DNA of 30,593 nucleotides from Ulvibacter sp047614245. GTDB lineage: Bacteria; Bacteroidota; Bacteroidia; Flavobacteriales; Flavobacteriaceae. Location: positions 1 to 30,593 of the forward strand of contig JBLHIC010000022.1 of the NCBI GenBank assembly GCA_047614245.1, written 5' to 3'. The position numbers and the translations under genes are program-made. Positions within the stretch are counted from its first letter, which is position 1; each line of letters starts with the position of its first letter. The notes under the pieces are model-generated. The model was not told the DNA's origin. It saw only the letters and a program-made list of their open reading frames with translations, and did no database searches. This document shows, piece by piece, positions 6,507 through 16,088 of the stretch.

Positions 6507-7355
6507 TTATAATCTATTTAAAAACGTAAGTGTGAAGTCTACGGCTTGCTGTAAATTTTGCGGAAGCTGTTTTTCTCTCCATGGATGTTTGGAGCCGAAT
6601 ACGTGATCGGCTTCATTAATAATTTCTAGTTTACTCGCTGGATTCCACTTATTGATGTCAATAGCCTCATTGATAGAGACCGTAATATCGGCCCTACCAT
6701 GAATTATTAGCTGAGGTTTGGATAAGTTCAATACGGCACGCTTGATAGTAAGGCGATGTTCATTTTCCTGAAAGTCTAAGAAAAATTGTAAATAATGTGG
6801 CAACTGCTGCTTAGTGCGACTATTTTCTATATGGGTAACTCCAGATGTGAGCCAACTGTCAAATTCTTTCGTCCCCTCTTGAAAGCGAGCCTTAAAGTCG
6901 GAAACACCTGCCCATGTAGTTACTGAACTAATTCTTACATCTTCTTCTGCCTGAACCATAACGATTCCACCACCACGACTATGCCCGATTAGATTTATCT
7001 TTTCCGAATTAATTTCTTTAGAAAAACGATTTTCCGAAGTGATATAATCAACTACCCGATTCAGATCATCCAATTCAATACTATAATTATTATTAGCGAA
7101 AGCCTCTAGATCAGGGAAATCAATTGGTTGGTCTGTAGTACCACCGTTATGTGAAAAATTAAATTTTAGAAAAATGAATCCAGCCTTCGCGAAACTTTCA
7201 GCAACTAATTCCCAAGCTCCCCAGTCTTTAAAACCCTTATATCCATGAGCAAAAATAACAATAGGTTTTGGGGCGGAAGAAGGTTTAAAATAAACGTCAT
7301 AGACAATAGGTTTTTTTGCTTCAGATAAGAGAGTGTTGTTCTTTTTGATAATCAT
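6507..7355 (-). CDS. Alpha/beta hydrolase with Ser nucleophile (dienelactone hydrolase / peptidase-like)
   Basis: A 282-aa serine alpha/beta-hydrolase without a signal peptide. The oxyanion region reads IFAHGYKGFKDWGAW near residues 35-48. The nucleophile elbow is GHSRGGG near residue 125. The acid is in HGRADITVS, and the catalytic His is in EADHVFGSKHPW. The lid is short. Such proteins hydrolyse esters or small peptides; the substrate cannot be read here. Its ATG shares one base with the addB stop codon (TAATG at 7355), so it is translationally coupled to addB and likely its operon partner. The other alpha/beta hydrolase in this window uses Asp rather than Ser and is not a close duplicate. 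Confidence 0.85.
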   Translation of the reverse strand: MIIKKNNTLLSEAKKPIVYDVYFKPSSAPKPIVIFAHGYKGFKDWGAWELVAESFAKAGFIFLKFNFSHNGGTTDQPIDFPDLEAFANNNYSIELDDLNRVVDYITSENRFSKEINSEKINLIGHSRGGGIVMVQAEEDVRISSVTTWAGVSDFKARFQEGTKEFDSWLTSGVTHIENSRTKQQLPHYLQFFLDFQENEHRLTIKRAVLNLSKPQLIIHGRADITVSINEAIDINKWNPASKLEIINEADHVFGSKHPWREKQLPQNLQQAVDFTLTFLNRL

Positions 7356-10084
7356 TAGTTAATTTCTTTTTCGTTAAACGGAATTTCAGAATTACAAATT
7401 TCCAGAATCAATCTTTTTAGTTCGATTATAAAAGAGGCAAGAGTTTCTTGTGTTACAAAGGGGAGTTTCTTACCTATATTTTCTTCTGTTTTGGAAGAGA
7501 ATTTTAGAAATCCATTCTTAAGGTTTTTAAAGGAGATAATTCCTGCTTCTACTTGCTCCACCTTATTTTGTTGATTTATCATTAAAACATACATAAGAAC
7601 TTGCATTGCCTTACTGTATCTATAGTCTGTAGTAATTAAGGCCCAATTACTTATAGCAAGGTCACTTTGCTCTACATTCCCCGTTTTATAATCGATGATT
7701 CGTATATGGCCGTTGTATTCATCAACACGATCAACTTTACCGCCGATCTTGACAGGAAAATCAAGTTCGGAAATTTGGATTGGGACTTCGAGAGTAGCTT
7801 CAATTTGAATAATTTTAATAGTGTTTCCAGCTTTTATTTCAGCAATCTCAAAATTGATAAAATTAGAAATATAGCGCTTGGCAACTTCAAAAATAATTAG
7901 GTTCTGACCTTTATCAATAGTGCCTTTTTTGAAAGTAATTTCAAATTGTTTTTTTACTTCAGTGTGAATGCGCTTTTTTAAACTTGATAGGATTTCTAAT
8001 GATAAAGTTGACGATTCAAGGGGTTTGTAAAAAGCCTCTAAAGTATCATGAACTATTGTTCCCAATGTATTCGCAGCGACCATCTCCTCTACCTCTTCAA
8101 ACTCGCTTACCTTTAATATTTTCTGAAAATAGAAATCAATTGGGTTGCGAACGTAAGAACTTAAAGCTGATGGAGAAAACCCCTTTTTAGAGATTTCCTT
8201 AAGCCGAGCCATAACATTTTCAGTTTTGGAAATAGACTTTGCCTCTTTATTTTCAATCTTAATCTGTGGAGCTAGAATAATTTTATCAATGGAGTGGTTA
8301 GGATGCTTTTCTATTTCAAGCTGATAGATAAATCGACTTTTTTCACTTGCATTAATTCCGTCACTCTGGTTATTATAGAGTAGTGTTATGCTTTTTGATC
8401 TGTGTAATAAATGATAAAAGTGATACGTATAGATTGCGTCTTTTTCTGTGTACTTAGGTAAACCAAATTGATGTTTTAAATCGTGGGTAATGAAAGATGT
8501 ATTTGATTTGCCTGCCGGTAAAACTCCTTCATTCACGGAGGTAATAATGACGTTTTCAAAGTCTAAGACCCTGGTTTCCAAAATTCCCATAATTTGGAGA
8601 CCGTTATAGGCATCTCCCTTAAAATCAAGTGAGGTACTTGCTGATATTTCTGAAAATATACTAGATACGGTTTTGATACTATTCAAGTATGAAAAGGAAG
8701 TGTCTAAGGAACTTATCTTTGAAAAAATTTGATATAATTCTATTGATACTGAATGTTCTATTGGGTTGTCGACTAATTTGGTGCCGATTAACTCCAGAAG
8801 GTGTAAACAATTGCTAATTGCTATGGTACTATCGTTTTGCCAATTGCCGAAAATTTCCTCGATCAACTGTCTATATTCTGGTTCTGAAAACGAATGGAGT
8901 GATTCTAAAGTGAGATGGGATATGTTCTGAGAATTTATTGCTCCGATAATTTTATTAGTGTCCGGAATCAAAAGAGTTGCTGCTGGTTGATTTAATATAG
9001 ACAGAACATCTTTGTAATATAAGGAAGGTTTCGGATATAAATGTGACGCTAATAATAGTTCGAAAAACGTAGTGAGTTGAAAGGTACTTATGGGAACTCC
9101 CATAGTTATATTAACAGAACCAATATTAGTGGGTAAAGAATTAATAATAGGGATTAATAATTTTTCATCGGCTAAAACAATCGCTGTTTTGTTTAATTTA
9201 TCACTAGAGTACTTGGAAAGTAGTTCGCCAACATATTTTGCCTGACCGACATTTTTTTGAACTTCTACGAACTGAAACTGTTTTTCTTCTTGATAATAAT
9301 TTCCAAACTTATTCGGAGGATTTGCTTGATAGTATTTCCAGTCACTTATATATTTATTTAGGAAATAGGATGCACTGTGTTTATTATCATCAAATAGGTA
9401 GGCCTCTATATCCCAATAAATGCTCGTGTTTGAATGTTCTAATAACTCTTGAAATATGGACTGCTCGGCATTATTAAGGGCATTAAATCCAATAAAAACA
9501 TGTTTTTTATTGGGCTCATTATTTATATAGTGTTCAATGTCTTCAGAAGCTTTTCTATAGACCAATCCCTGGTAACCTAAGCCCTCCATTAACAAACTCG
9601 TTTTAAGTCGTTCGTAGAATTCATTAAGACTATTCCAAAATTTTAGATAGTTTTCCACAAGAGGGGTTTTCTCATTGCTAACATTCCAATGATTGACATC
9701 TTGTATACTACTTAAATAATTGAAGAAAGGTCCTGGATCAATTAAATAGCGATCGATTTCATTAAAGTCTCCGATAATCGTTGTGGCCCAGGAAGTATAA
9801 GTTTCAAAATCATCTTTTTCCTGATCAGGATTAGTTGTTAGATATACATTGTAACTTTTAAATAAAAGCTCTGTAGTGTCAATAATTTTTAGGTCGGAAA
9901 GTTCTTCGATGAATTCTTCGATACTAATAATAGTTGGAGCAAATGAAGTTTTATTGGCTGTTTGTCGAAGATAATTCTTTAAAAACCCACCAGCACGTTT
10001 ACTTGGAAGAATAAGTGTAAGTGCAGCTAAGTCAGAATGTTCCTCCTTGATAGTAAGTATCGTTTCTTCAAGAAATGTTTTCAT
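7355..10084 (-). CDS. addB: AddB-like PD-(D/E)XK exonuclease subunit
   Basis: A 909-aa protein with the layout of the AddB/RexB subunit that, with AddA, resects double-strand breaks for RecA loading. The N-terminal half is an inactivated helicase-like fold (LILPSKRAGGFLKNYL near residue 25 sits where a Walker A would be, but lacks GKT). A motif similar to helicase motif V lies near residue 510 (LDFENVIITSVNEGVLPAG). The C-terminal nuclease domain begins at FSPSALSSYVRNPIDFYF. It has the family His (GTIVHDTLEAFY) and catalytic residues in KVDRV and IIDYKTG. Only two cysteines are present in the protein, so the 4Fe-4S cluster that clamps many AddB nuclease domains is absent. The ATG at 10084 lies just after a terminator hairpin of the OmpA gene. 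Confidence 0.85.
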   Translation of the reverse strand: MKTFLEETILTIKEEHSDLAALTLILPSKRAGGFLKNYLRQTANKTSFAPTIISIEEFIEELSDLKIIDTTELLFKSYNVYLTTNPDQEKDDFETYTSWATTIIGDFNEIDRYLIDPGPFFNYLSSIQDVNHWNVSNEKTPLVENYLKFWNSLNEFYERLKTSLLMEGLGYQGLVYRKASEDIEHYINNEPNKKHVFIGFNALNNAEQSIFQELLEHSNTSIYWDIEAYLFDDNKHSASYFLNKYISDWKYYQANPPNKFGNYYQEEKQFQFVEVQKNVGQAKYVGELLSKYSSDKLNKTAIVLADEKLLIPIINSLPTNIGSVNITMGVPISTFQLTTFFELLLASHLYPKPSLYYKDVLSILNQPAATLLIPDTNKIIGAINSQNISHLTLESLHSFSEPEYRQLIEEIFGNWQNDSTIAISNCLHLLELIGTKLVDNPIEHSVSIELYQIFSKISSLDTSFSYLNSIKTVSSIFSEISASTSLDFKGDAYNGLQIMGILETRVLDFENVIITSVNEGVLPAGKSNTSFITHDLKHQFGLPKYTEKDAIYTYHFYHLLHRSKSITLLYNNQSDGINASEKSRFIYQLEIEKHPNHSIDKIILAPQIKIENKEAKSISKTENVMARLKEISKKGFSPSALSSYVRNPIDFYFQKILKVSEFEEVEEMVAANTLGTIVHDTLEAFYKPLESSTLSLEILSSLKKRIHTEVKKQFEITFKKGTIDKGQNLIIFEVAKRYISNFINFEIAEIKAGNTIKIIQIEATLEVPIQISELDFPVKIGGKVDRVDEYNGHIRIIDYKTGNVEQSDLAISNWALITTDYRYSKAMQVLMYVLMINQQNKVEQVEAGIISFKNLKNGFLKFSSKTEENIGKKLPFVTQETLASFIIELKRLILEICNSEIPFNEKEIN

Positions 10085-10089
10085 TCTGT

Positions 10090-10127
10090 AAAAATAAAAA
10101 ACACCTCCGTTATCGAGAGGTGTTTTT
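10090..10127 (-). terminator. Terminator hairpin between ompA-like gene and addB (usable on both strands)
   Basis: An 11-bp perfect stem: 10097-10107 (AAAAACACCTC) pairs with 10117-10127 (GAGGTGTTTTT), with a 9-base loop. Read on the minus strand it follows the OmpA stop (10155) by 27 bp and is followed by T-rich sequence down to 10090. It ends only about 6-12 bases before the addB ATG at 10084. Confidence 0.85.
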
Positions 10128-10154
10128 ATAAATATCTAGAATATTATTATATCA

Positions 10155-11543
10155 CTACTTTTTCAATAGGATCTCAACTCTTCGGTTCGTTGTTCTACCT
10201 GCACGTGTCATATTAGATTCGAGTGGATTAGCTTCACCAAATCCTCTTGATTCTAATCTGTTAGAGGCAACTCCTTTTGAAATTAAGTAAGAAACAACAG
10301 AAGCAGCTCTACCTTCAGAAAGAGTTTGATTCGATGCCTCTCTACCTACGCTATCAGTATATCCATCAACATAGAATGTAGATATTGGATATTGATTAAG
10401 GATGGCGGCTGCATTGTTAAGAACTTCTAAAGAAGCAGGCTTAAGTGTAGTTTTGCTTGTGTCGAATAAAATTGTTTTCGCATAAGCTTTCAAAGCATTT
10501 TGAACTTCAATAGTAATTTCAGGACATCCTTTGTTCGCTACAGTACCGGGAACATCTGGACAAAGATCATCTTTATCTGGAACACTATCTCCATCTGTAT
10601 CAGGCCAAGGACAACCATTGTTTGCTGCAGGACCAGCAACATCAACACATTTGTCATCTGGATCCATAACACCATCACCGTCTGCATCTAATATTGGGCA
10701 ACCGTTGTTTGATTTTGGACCAGCTTCTAAAGGACAACCATCTTGACCATCAATGATTCCATCACTATCAGTATCTGGACAACCATTGTATTCTGGCAAA
10801 CCAGCAACATCTGGACAAGCATCATTTCTATCTTCTATACCATCACCGTCTGTATCAGGACAACCGTTGAATTCTGGCAAACCAGGAACATCTACACAAG
10901 CATCGTCTTTATCAAAGATTCCATCACCATCAGTATCTAATCCACCAAACTTAAACACTAATCCAGCAGAATGTTGGAAGTGTTTTGGTACACGATTATC
11001 ATCAAAAGAATGTTTGTAAGTTGATTGTACACTAAGAGCTAGGTTCTCAGCTACCCAAAATCTAAGAGCAACAAGACCATTAGCTGTTCCATAACCTTTC
11101 GAATTAATCCAAGAGTAACCTCCACCAAGACCAACAGAAGGATCGAACCATTTATCTCCTAAGAGGCTTCTAAAACTGTATTTAACTTCTCCATCAACAC
11201 CATAATAAGTCCAGTCGTCTACTTTTGTATTTCCTATTTTATCAATTCTGTTTATTGTACCTACAGCAGCAAATACAAACCCACTACCTACGTAATGACC
11301 TACAGATATTTTTGAAACTGAGGGGATTATGTTATAGTGATCACCAAAATTAAAGTACTCATCAAAATAATTACCTCTTGTGTCATCAGATTCGATTTGT
11401 CCGTCTTTAAGCCCAACTGGGAAAACGTCAACAGCGTTCACGCCTACTTCGATGGCCCAAGGATTATCTGCGTCTTGGGCGTTCACCACACCAGCGGATA
11501 AGATGATTAGTGCAGCAACTAAAATACTGTTAAAATGTTTCAT
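10155..11543 (-). CDS. OmpA family outer-membrane protein with TSP3 calcium-binding repeats
   Basis: A 462-aa precursor. A signal peptide (residues 1-22, likely cut after VNA) is followed by a beta-rich barrel-like domain (about 25-200). Then come five thrombospondin type 3 repeats (about 202-341) built from DTDGDG-type calcium-binding loops and paired cysteines (for example DACVDV and NGCPD). The OmpA C-terminal peptidoglycan-binding domain follows (about 345-462), with FDTSKTTLKP, DGYTDSVG and SEGRAASVVSYL; the Asp and Arg that hold diaminopimelate are in place. It should tie the outer membrane to the cell wall. The ATG at 11543 is preceded by an exact flavobacterial promoter and the gene ends in its own terminator, so it is likely a highly expressed single-gene unit. 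The TSP3 DNA is repetitive and could vary in copy number. Confidence 0.95.
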   Translation of the reverse strand: MKHFNSILVAALIILSAGVVNAQDADNPWAIEVGVNAVDVFPVGLKDGQIESDDTRGNYFDEYFNFGDHYNIIPSVSKISVGHYVGSGFVFAAVGTINRIDKIGNTKVDDWTYYGVDGEVKYSFRSLLGDKWFDPSVGLGGGYSWINSKGYGTANGLVALRFWVAENLALSVQSTYKHSFDDNRVPKHFQHSAGLVFKFGGLDTDGDGIFDKDDACVDVPGLPEFNGCPDTDGDGIEDRNDACPDVAGLPEYNGCPDTDSDGIIDGQDGCPLEAGPKSNNGCPILDADGDGVMDPDDKCVDVAGPAANNGCPWPDTDGDSVPDKDDLCPDVPGTVANKGCPEITIEVQNALKAYAKTILFDTSKTTLKPASLEVLNNAAAILNQYPISTFYVDGYTDSVGREASNQTLSEGRAASVVSYLISKGVASNRLESRGFGEANPLESNMTRAGRTTNRRVEILLKK

Positions 11544-11580
11544 ATTCGATTGTTTAATTTTTTTAAGTGTTAATTATAAG

Positions 11581-11611
11581 CAAAAGTATGTTGTTAAAAC
11601 TTATAAACAAA
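11581..11611 (-). promoter_or_regulatory. Flavobacterial promoter of the OmpA gene
   Basis: On the minus strand TTTG (11608-11611) and TACTTTTG (11581-11588) are separated by exactly 19 bases, a full match to the TTTG-N19-TAnnTTTG consensus used by the Bacteroidota primary sigma factor. The start of transcription would be near 11574, giving a leader of about 30 bases before the ATG at 11543. Confidence 0.85.
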
Positions 11612-11668
11612 AGCAAATCTATTAAATTTTTTATTAATATCAACGTATTCACACGCAAAAATATCTTC

Positions 11669-12868
11669 CTATGCGCCAATTATACCTAGCTTCTTACCTA
11701 CTTTGATAAAAGCATTAATCGCTTTATCAAGATTTCCTATGGAATGCGCCGCAGACAGTTGGACTCTTATTCTAGCCTTTCCTTTTGGTACAACAGGAAA
11801 AAAGAATCCTATAACATATATTCCTTCAATTAATAATAGGTCTGCCATTGTTTGAGAAAGTTTCGCGTCATAAAGCATAACGGGAACAATCGCCGAATCT
11901 CCATCAATTATATCAAACCCTGCTTCCTTCATTCCTTTTTTAAAGTAGTTGGTGTTCTTCTCTAATTGGTCTCGTAAGGAGGTGTCATTTGCTAACATGT
12001 CGAACACCTTAATAGAGCCACCTACAATTGCTGGAGCTAAAGAGTTTGAGAATAAATATGGCCTTGATTTTTGCCTGAGCACTTCAATGATTTCTTTTTT
12101 TCCAGTGGTGTATCCTCCCATAGCGCCGCCTAAGGCCTTTCCAAGTGTCCCTGTAATAATATCAATTCTACCCATTACACCTTTTTCTTCTAGGGTGCCA
12201 CGACCAGTTTCACCAATAAAACCAGTGGCATGACATTCATCGATCATTACCAAAGCATCATATTTATCGGCAAGATCACAGATTTTATCCAATGGGGCAA
12301 CAATACCGTCCATAGAAAATACCCCATCTGTCACAATAATTTTAAACCGTGAGTTTTTTTCATTTGCGGCGATAAGCTGTTGCTCAAGATCTTCCATGTC
12401 ACTATTTTTATAGCGGTAACGGGCCGCTTTACAAAGGCGGACTCCATCAATTATAGAAGCGTGATTTAATGCATCAGATATTATAGCGTCTTCTGGACCT
12501 AACAAAGGTTCAAAGACACCGCCATTTGCGTCAAAGGCAGCCGCATAAAGGATGGTATCTTCTGTTTGATAAAAGTCAGCGATTTTTTGCTCAAGCTTTT
12601 TATGAATATCCTGAGTGCCACAAATAAAACGAACTGATGACACTCCGAAACCATGAGTGTCCATTGCATCTTTTGCAGCTTGTATAACCTCTTTATTTGA
12701 GGAGAGTCCTAAGTAATTATTCGCACAAAAGTTAATTACTTCCTCTCCAGTCGATATTTTTATTGCAGCCCCTTGTGGAGATGTTATAATGCGTTCTTTT
12801 TTATAAAGGCCATTATCCTTTATTTCCTCAAGCTCCTTTTCCAAGTGATCTTTGATCTTACCGTACAT
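11669..12868 (-). CDS. kbl: Glycine C-acetyltransferase (2-amino-3-ketobutyrate CoA ligase)
   Basis: A 399-aa PLP-dependent enzyme of the alpha-oxoamine synthase family. It cleaves 2-amino-3-ketobutyrate with CoA to glycine and acetyl-CoA in threonine degradation, in the cytoplasm. Visible features are the N-terminus MYGKIKDHLEKELEEI, FCANNYLGLSS near residue 50, DALNHASIIDG, the PLP-contacting DECHATGFIG, and the Schiff-base lysine in TGTLGKALGGAMGGY. The C-terminal KGKARIRVQLSAAHS is also typical. I start at the ATG at 12866-12868, which gives the standard family length; the longer frame from 12901 begins at TTG and adds an atypical 11 residues. It follows addA by about 35 bp on the same strand and is probably co-transcribed. 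The partner threonine dehydrogenase is not in the window. Confidence 0.94.
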   Translation of the reverse strand: MYGKIKDHLEKELEEIKDNGLYKKERIITSPQGAAIKISTGEEVINFCANNYLGLSSNKEVIQAAKDAMDTHGFGVSSVRFICGTQDIHKKLEQKIADFYQTEDTILYAAAFDANGGVFEPLLGPEDAIISDALNHASIIDGVRLCKAARYRYKNSDMEDLEQQLIAANEKNSRFKIIVTDGVFSMDGIVAPLDKICDLADKYDALVMIDECHATGFIGETGRGTLEEKGVMGRIDIITGTLGKALGGAMGGYTTGKKEIIEVLRQKSRPYLFSNSLAPAIVGGSIKVFDMLANDTSLRDQLEKNTNYFKKGMKEAGFDIIDGDSAIVPVMLYDAKLSQTMADLLLIEGIYVIGFFFPVVPKGKARIRVQLSAAHSIGNLDKAINAFIKVGKKLGIIGA

Positions 12869-12903
12869 AGTCTGTTTTTTCGAGTATTTTAGTTGCTTCA
12901 AAT

Positions 12904-15900
12904 TTAAACTTTATTTATTACAATTTCTTCTTGATTGGTATATACCAATAGTCTTTCTGAAATATGTTTTCCCATTTCTTCGAGAGCCGAAGCATAGCTG
13001 TTTATCTGATCTTCATGGCGGTAATTTGGCTCTCCTGTTTTATAATCAATTATAGTAATAGAATCATTTTGGTTGAAATTCAATCTATCTGGTCGTAATA
13101 ATAGCCCTGAAGCTGTTATAATTTCCCTTTCATTCAAAACTATGCACGACTCTTTAAAATAAACTCGCAATAATGGATGCTCAACAATTGATAAAATTTT
13201 GGAATTTAGGAATTCGATTTCTTTGAAAGAAATAATGGCTCGTTCACTAATTGAATTGAAAACAGATGCTACATTTTCTTTGGTATAAATCTGTGCCATT
13301 AAATCGTGTAATAAGTTTCCTTCGGTAATTGCTTTCTGTGATCCTGTTTCCGTAATTGTTGCATTGCTCGCTACAATTTTTAAATTATGATCGTTTGGAG
13401 ATATAGCGGTATATGAGGGTGTTGTCTGAACTATTGATTCTTTAACCTCTTGAGTATGCTGTTGAGTGGGGTTTCCAAACTCATAAATAGATTTTGCTTC
13501 ATTCCATTTGCCTAGGCTTTTAAGAAATTCACCAAAAAATTGATTGTAGCTTAATGGAATGTTATTTCGAGGAGCTGATGGTTTTTCTGCAAAAATATAA
13601 AGTTCTTCAGCAGCTCTTGTCAAGGTGACGTATAGTAAATTCAGATTGTCAAGCTCAAGTTTGTTTTGATGCTCATTATAAATGGTGGCTCCAAGATCAC
13701 TATATTCTGAAAGTTCTTGTTTGTATTTAATGTGGGCTTCATCAAAATTAAAACCTAAATCGGGATCTAAGGGGTACCAAATAGAATCAAATCTAGCATC
13801 ATAAATGTTTACGTCGGCAAAAGGGAAAAGTACTACTGGAAATTCAAGTCCTTTGGCCTTATGAATGGTCATTAACTGTACTGCTTTAGTGCCCTCGTTT
13901 GCCGGGATTGAAGTCTTATCTTTTTTTCTTTCCCAATTTTCAAAAAAACTGATTTTATTCGCTAGTGGAGATTGTTCAAATTCAAACACGAAATCCATAA
14001 AACTAAAAAGGTAGGCGTCAGCATGTTTAAATAGTTGAAATTGGCGAATCATATATTCACAGCATTCATAAACAGTATAAGACTGCAGTAATTTAAAATC
14101 CAATACAATCTTGTATTCAATTAAGCCCTTTTTAAATTCTTCTAATGAGGTTTTTAAAAGTGAGCTAAAGAAACTATGTTTATCAATTGTCAAAGAAAGA
14201 TAATCATGTAGAAAGTCTAGTAAGTTTACTTTAGCTTCCTCATTTTCTGGATACATGGATAATTTTAGAGTATTCAATAGACATTGAACAAGCCTTGATG
14301 ATTGAAGTAATAAAGTTTCAGCAGAAATAACAGATATTTCATTAGCCATTAAATAACTTCCAATAGAGATACCCTCTTTTCTATTTCTCGTTAAAATGCA
14401 AATGTCATTTTCTTCAAACCCCTTCGCTTTTAGCTCCTTGATAGTTTCAAGAATACGCTCACCATATATTTCGCTTTGCTCCTTTTTTATAGCCTTTTCT
14501 ATAAAAGTCAATCTAATAAAACCCCCTTGTTTGTTATTAAATTCTTGATTATTGCCGATTTCATAAAGCCTCCTATGAACGTCATCCCCAAAATACGTTG
14601 CAATAAAAGAAAAAAATTGGTTGTTGAAGTCAATTATATGTTGTCCGCTCCTATAGTTTCTTTCAAGATTAAGCACTTCTTTTTGAGAAGACGGAAAAGG
14701 GTTGTCATCCCTACATAAATTCATAAACTGTTCTGGCAAACCACCTCGCCAGCGATAAATTGACTGTTTTGCATCTCCTGCTAACAATAAAGATCCCTGA
14801 GTTTCATTGGTGTAAAATTGAGAAATCGCATTTGAAATTAATGGGGTGAGATTCTCCCATTGCAATTGAGAAGTGTCTTGAAATTCATCTATAAAGAAGT
14901 GCCGGTATTTTTCCCCTAAACGTTCATAAATAAAAGGTACGGGTTGATTTTTAATTTCATTATTTATAAGAGCATTGAATTCGGAAATTGGCAGAATGTT
15001 TTTGTCTTTTTTTATCGCTTCAACTTCCTTTTGTACAAGGTTAATTACGGATAAAGGGTTAATGCTTTTTAAAATGGATTCAAAAAGCCGAAATTGAAAA
15101 ATTAATGCTTTAGTTCCTGTAAAACTTTTAACAAAGGTTGCTGCCAATTCATCGATTATATTAGCAATATCTGGAGATTTTTTTAAAGTAGCACCTGTAT
15201 AAAGAGGCTTCTCGCCAAAGTTCGAATGCCATAGGCTAATAAACTTGACGCTAAAATCACCGAGCTCAAGCTTAACAAGATATTTTGGGAATGAACTTCT
15301 TGTAAAATCGGTATGCTCTAATCTGCTTTCGTCCATTAGTCGTAAAGTATCTGCCGCTATTTTGTGAATTTCTTCTGAAACGTCCTCCTTCCGATCTTGT
15401 AGTTGTTTTTTAAAATAATCAAAATCGTCAAGTGTCTTTTTCTTAAGTTTTGCAACATTTGTAGATTCATTTTCTTTGAAAAGAATACCTGAAGATGAAA
15501 CAATATCCTTAGAAATATCCCAAGATTTGTCATCATCTGTTTTTGCGAGTGCATAGTCTAATAAGACTTTTGTGATTTTTGGATCCTCGCCGGCTTTATG
15601 TATAAGTTGATCCACAGCCTCTGCCAAGAGAATTGGAGTATCGAGACTTACTTCAAAATTTGCAGTGAGTCTTAAGTCTCTTGCAAAGGTTCTAATTAAT
15701 CTATGATTGAAACTATCAATTGTTTCCACACTGAAGCTTGCATAGTGATGCAATAAGTGCTTAACAATTTTAACTGATTGGAGTCTAATTTCCTCAAAAG
15801 ATAGCTCAAGAGTTTCGGCTATTTGGACAAGCATTTCTGGCGGATCATTAGCGACCTCGGGACTCGTAAATGACACCAAATTCTCTAATATACGCTTCTT

Positions 15901-16065
15901 CATTTCGGCGACAGCCTTATTTGTGAAGGTAATCGCGAGTAAGTGCTGATAATATGCTTCGTTCTTAGATTTTAGAATACGGCTAATATATTCTTTGACC
16001 AGTGTAAAGGTTTTCCCACTTCCGGCAGAAGCATTGTATATTTTAAATGGGGTATTATCTTTCAA
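12904..16065 (-). CDS. addA: AddA-like UvrD-family helicase/nuclease subunit
   Basis: A 1053-aa RecB/AddA-like protein: SF1 helicase plus C-terminal nuclease for processing double-strand breaks. Helicase motifs in order: Walker A NASAGSGKT (residues 11-19), motif Ia AITFTNKAVAEMKKR, Walker B FIDEFQDTS, motif III LLAGDAKQSIYRWRGG, motif IV ERNYRSG, motif V LMTIHKAKGLEFPVV and motif VI YVTLTRAAEEL. The nuclease domain follows, with its His (GNLLHDLMAQIY), RPDRLNF and the catalytic IIDYKTG near the C-terminus. All key residues look intact. No in-frame ATG precedes the Walker A, and a stop lies upstream, so translation most likely starts at the TTG at 16063-16065; a -7 promoter element about 25 bases upstream fits. 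kbl follows on the same strand; the addB partner lies beyond kbl and the OmpA gene. Confidence 0.9.
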   Translation of the reverse strand: MKDNTPFKIYNASAGSGKTFTLVKEYISRILKSKNEAYYQHLLAITFTNKAVAEMKKRILENLVSFTSPEVANDPPEMLVQIAETLELSFEEIRLQSVKIVKHLLHHYASFSVETIDSFNHRLIRTFARDLRLTANFEVSLDTPILLAEAVDQLIHKAGEDPKITKVLLDYALAKTDDDKSWDISKDIVSSSGILFKENESTNVAKLKKKTLDDFDYFKKQLQDRKEDVSEEIHKIAADTLRLMDESRLEHTDFTRSSFPKYLVKLELGDFSVKFISLWHSNFGEKPLYTGATLKKSPDIANIIDELAATFVKSFTGTKALIFQFRLFESILKSINPLSVINLVQKEVEAIKKDKNILPISEFNALINNEIKNQPVPFIYERLGEKYRHFFIDEFQDTSQLQWENLTPLISNAISQFYTNETQGSLLLAGDAKQSIYRWRGGLPEQFMNLCRDDNPFPSSQKEVLNLERNYRSGQHIIDFNNQFFSFIATYFGDDVHRRLYEIGNNQEFNNKQGGFIRLTFIEKAIKKEQSEIYGERILETIKELKAKGFEENDICILTRNRKEGISIGSYLMANEISVISAETLLLQSSRLVQCLLNTLKLSMYPENEEAKVNLLDFLHDYLSLTIDKHSFFSSLLKTSLEEFKKGLIEYKIVLDFKLLQSYTVYECCEYMIRQFQLFKHADAYLFSFMDFVFEFEQSPLANKISFFENWERKKDKTSIPANEGTKAVQLMTIHKAKGLEFPVVLFPFADVNIYDARFDSIWYPLDPDLGFNFDEAHIKYKQELSEYSDLGATIYNEHQNKLELDNLNLLYVTLTRAAEELYIFAEKPSAPRNNIPLSYNQFFGEFLKSLGKWNEAKSIYEFGNPTQQHTQEVKESIVQTTPSYTAISPNDHNLKIVASNATITETGSQKAITEGNLLHDLMAQIYTKENVASVFNSISERAIISFKEIEFLNSKILSIVEHPLLRVYFKESCIVLNEREIITASGLLLRPDRLNFNQNDSITIIDYKTGEPNYRHEDQINSYASALEEMGKHISERLLVYTNQEEIVINKV

Positions 16066-16088
16066 GATGACTTTTTTACTAAATTAAT

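Noticed and set aside
10500..11019. Several plus-strand ORFs opposite the OmpA gene
   Set aside because: They arise from the repetitive Asp/Gly-rich TSP3 coding DNA read on the other strand and have low-complexity Ser/Pro/Ile-rich content.
12869..12901. Longer start (TTG) for kbl
   Set aside because: The internal ATG gives the conserved MYGKIKDH start and the standard length.
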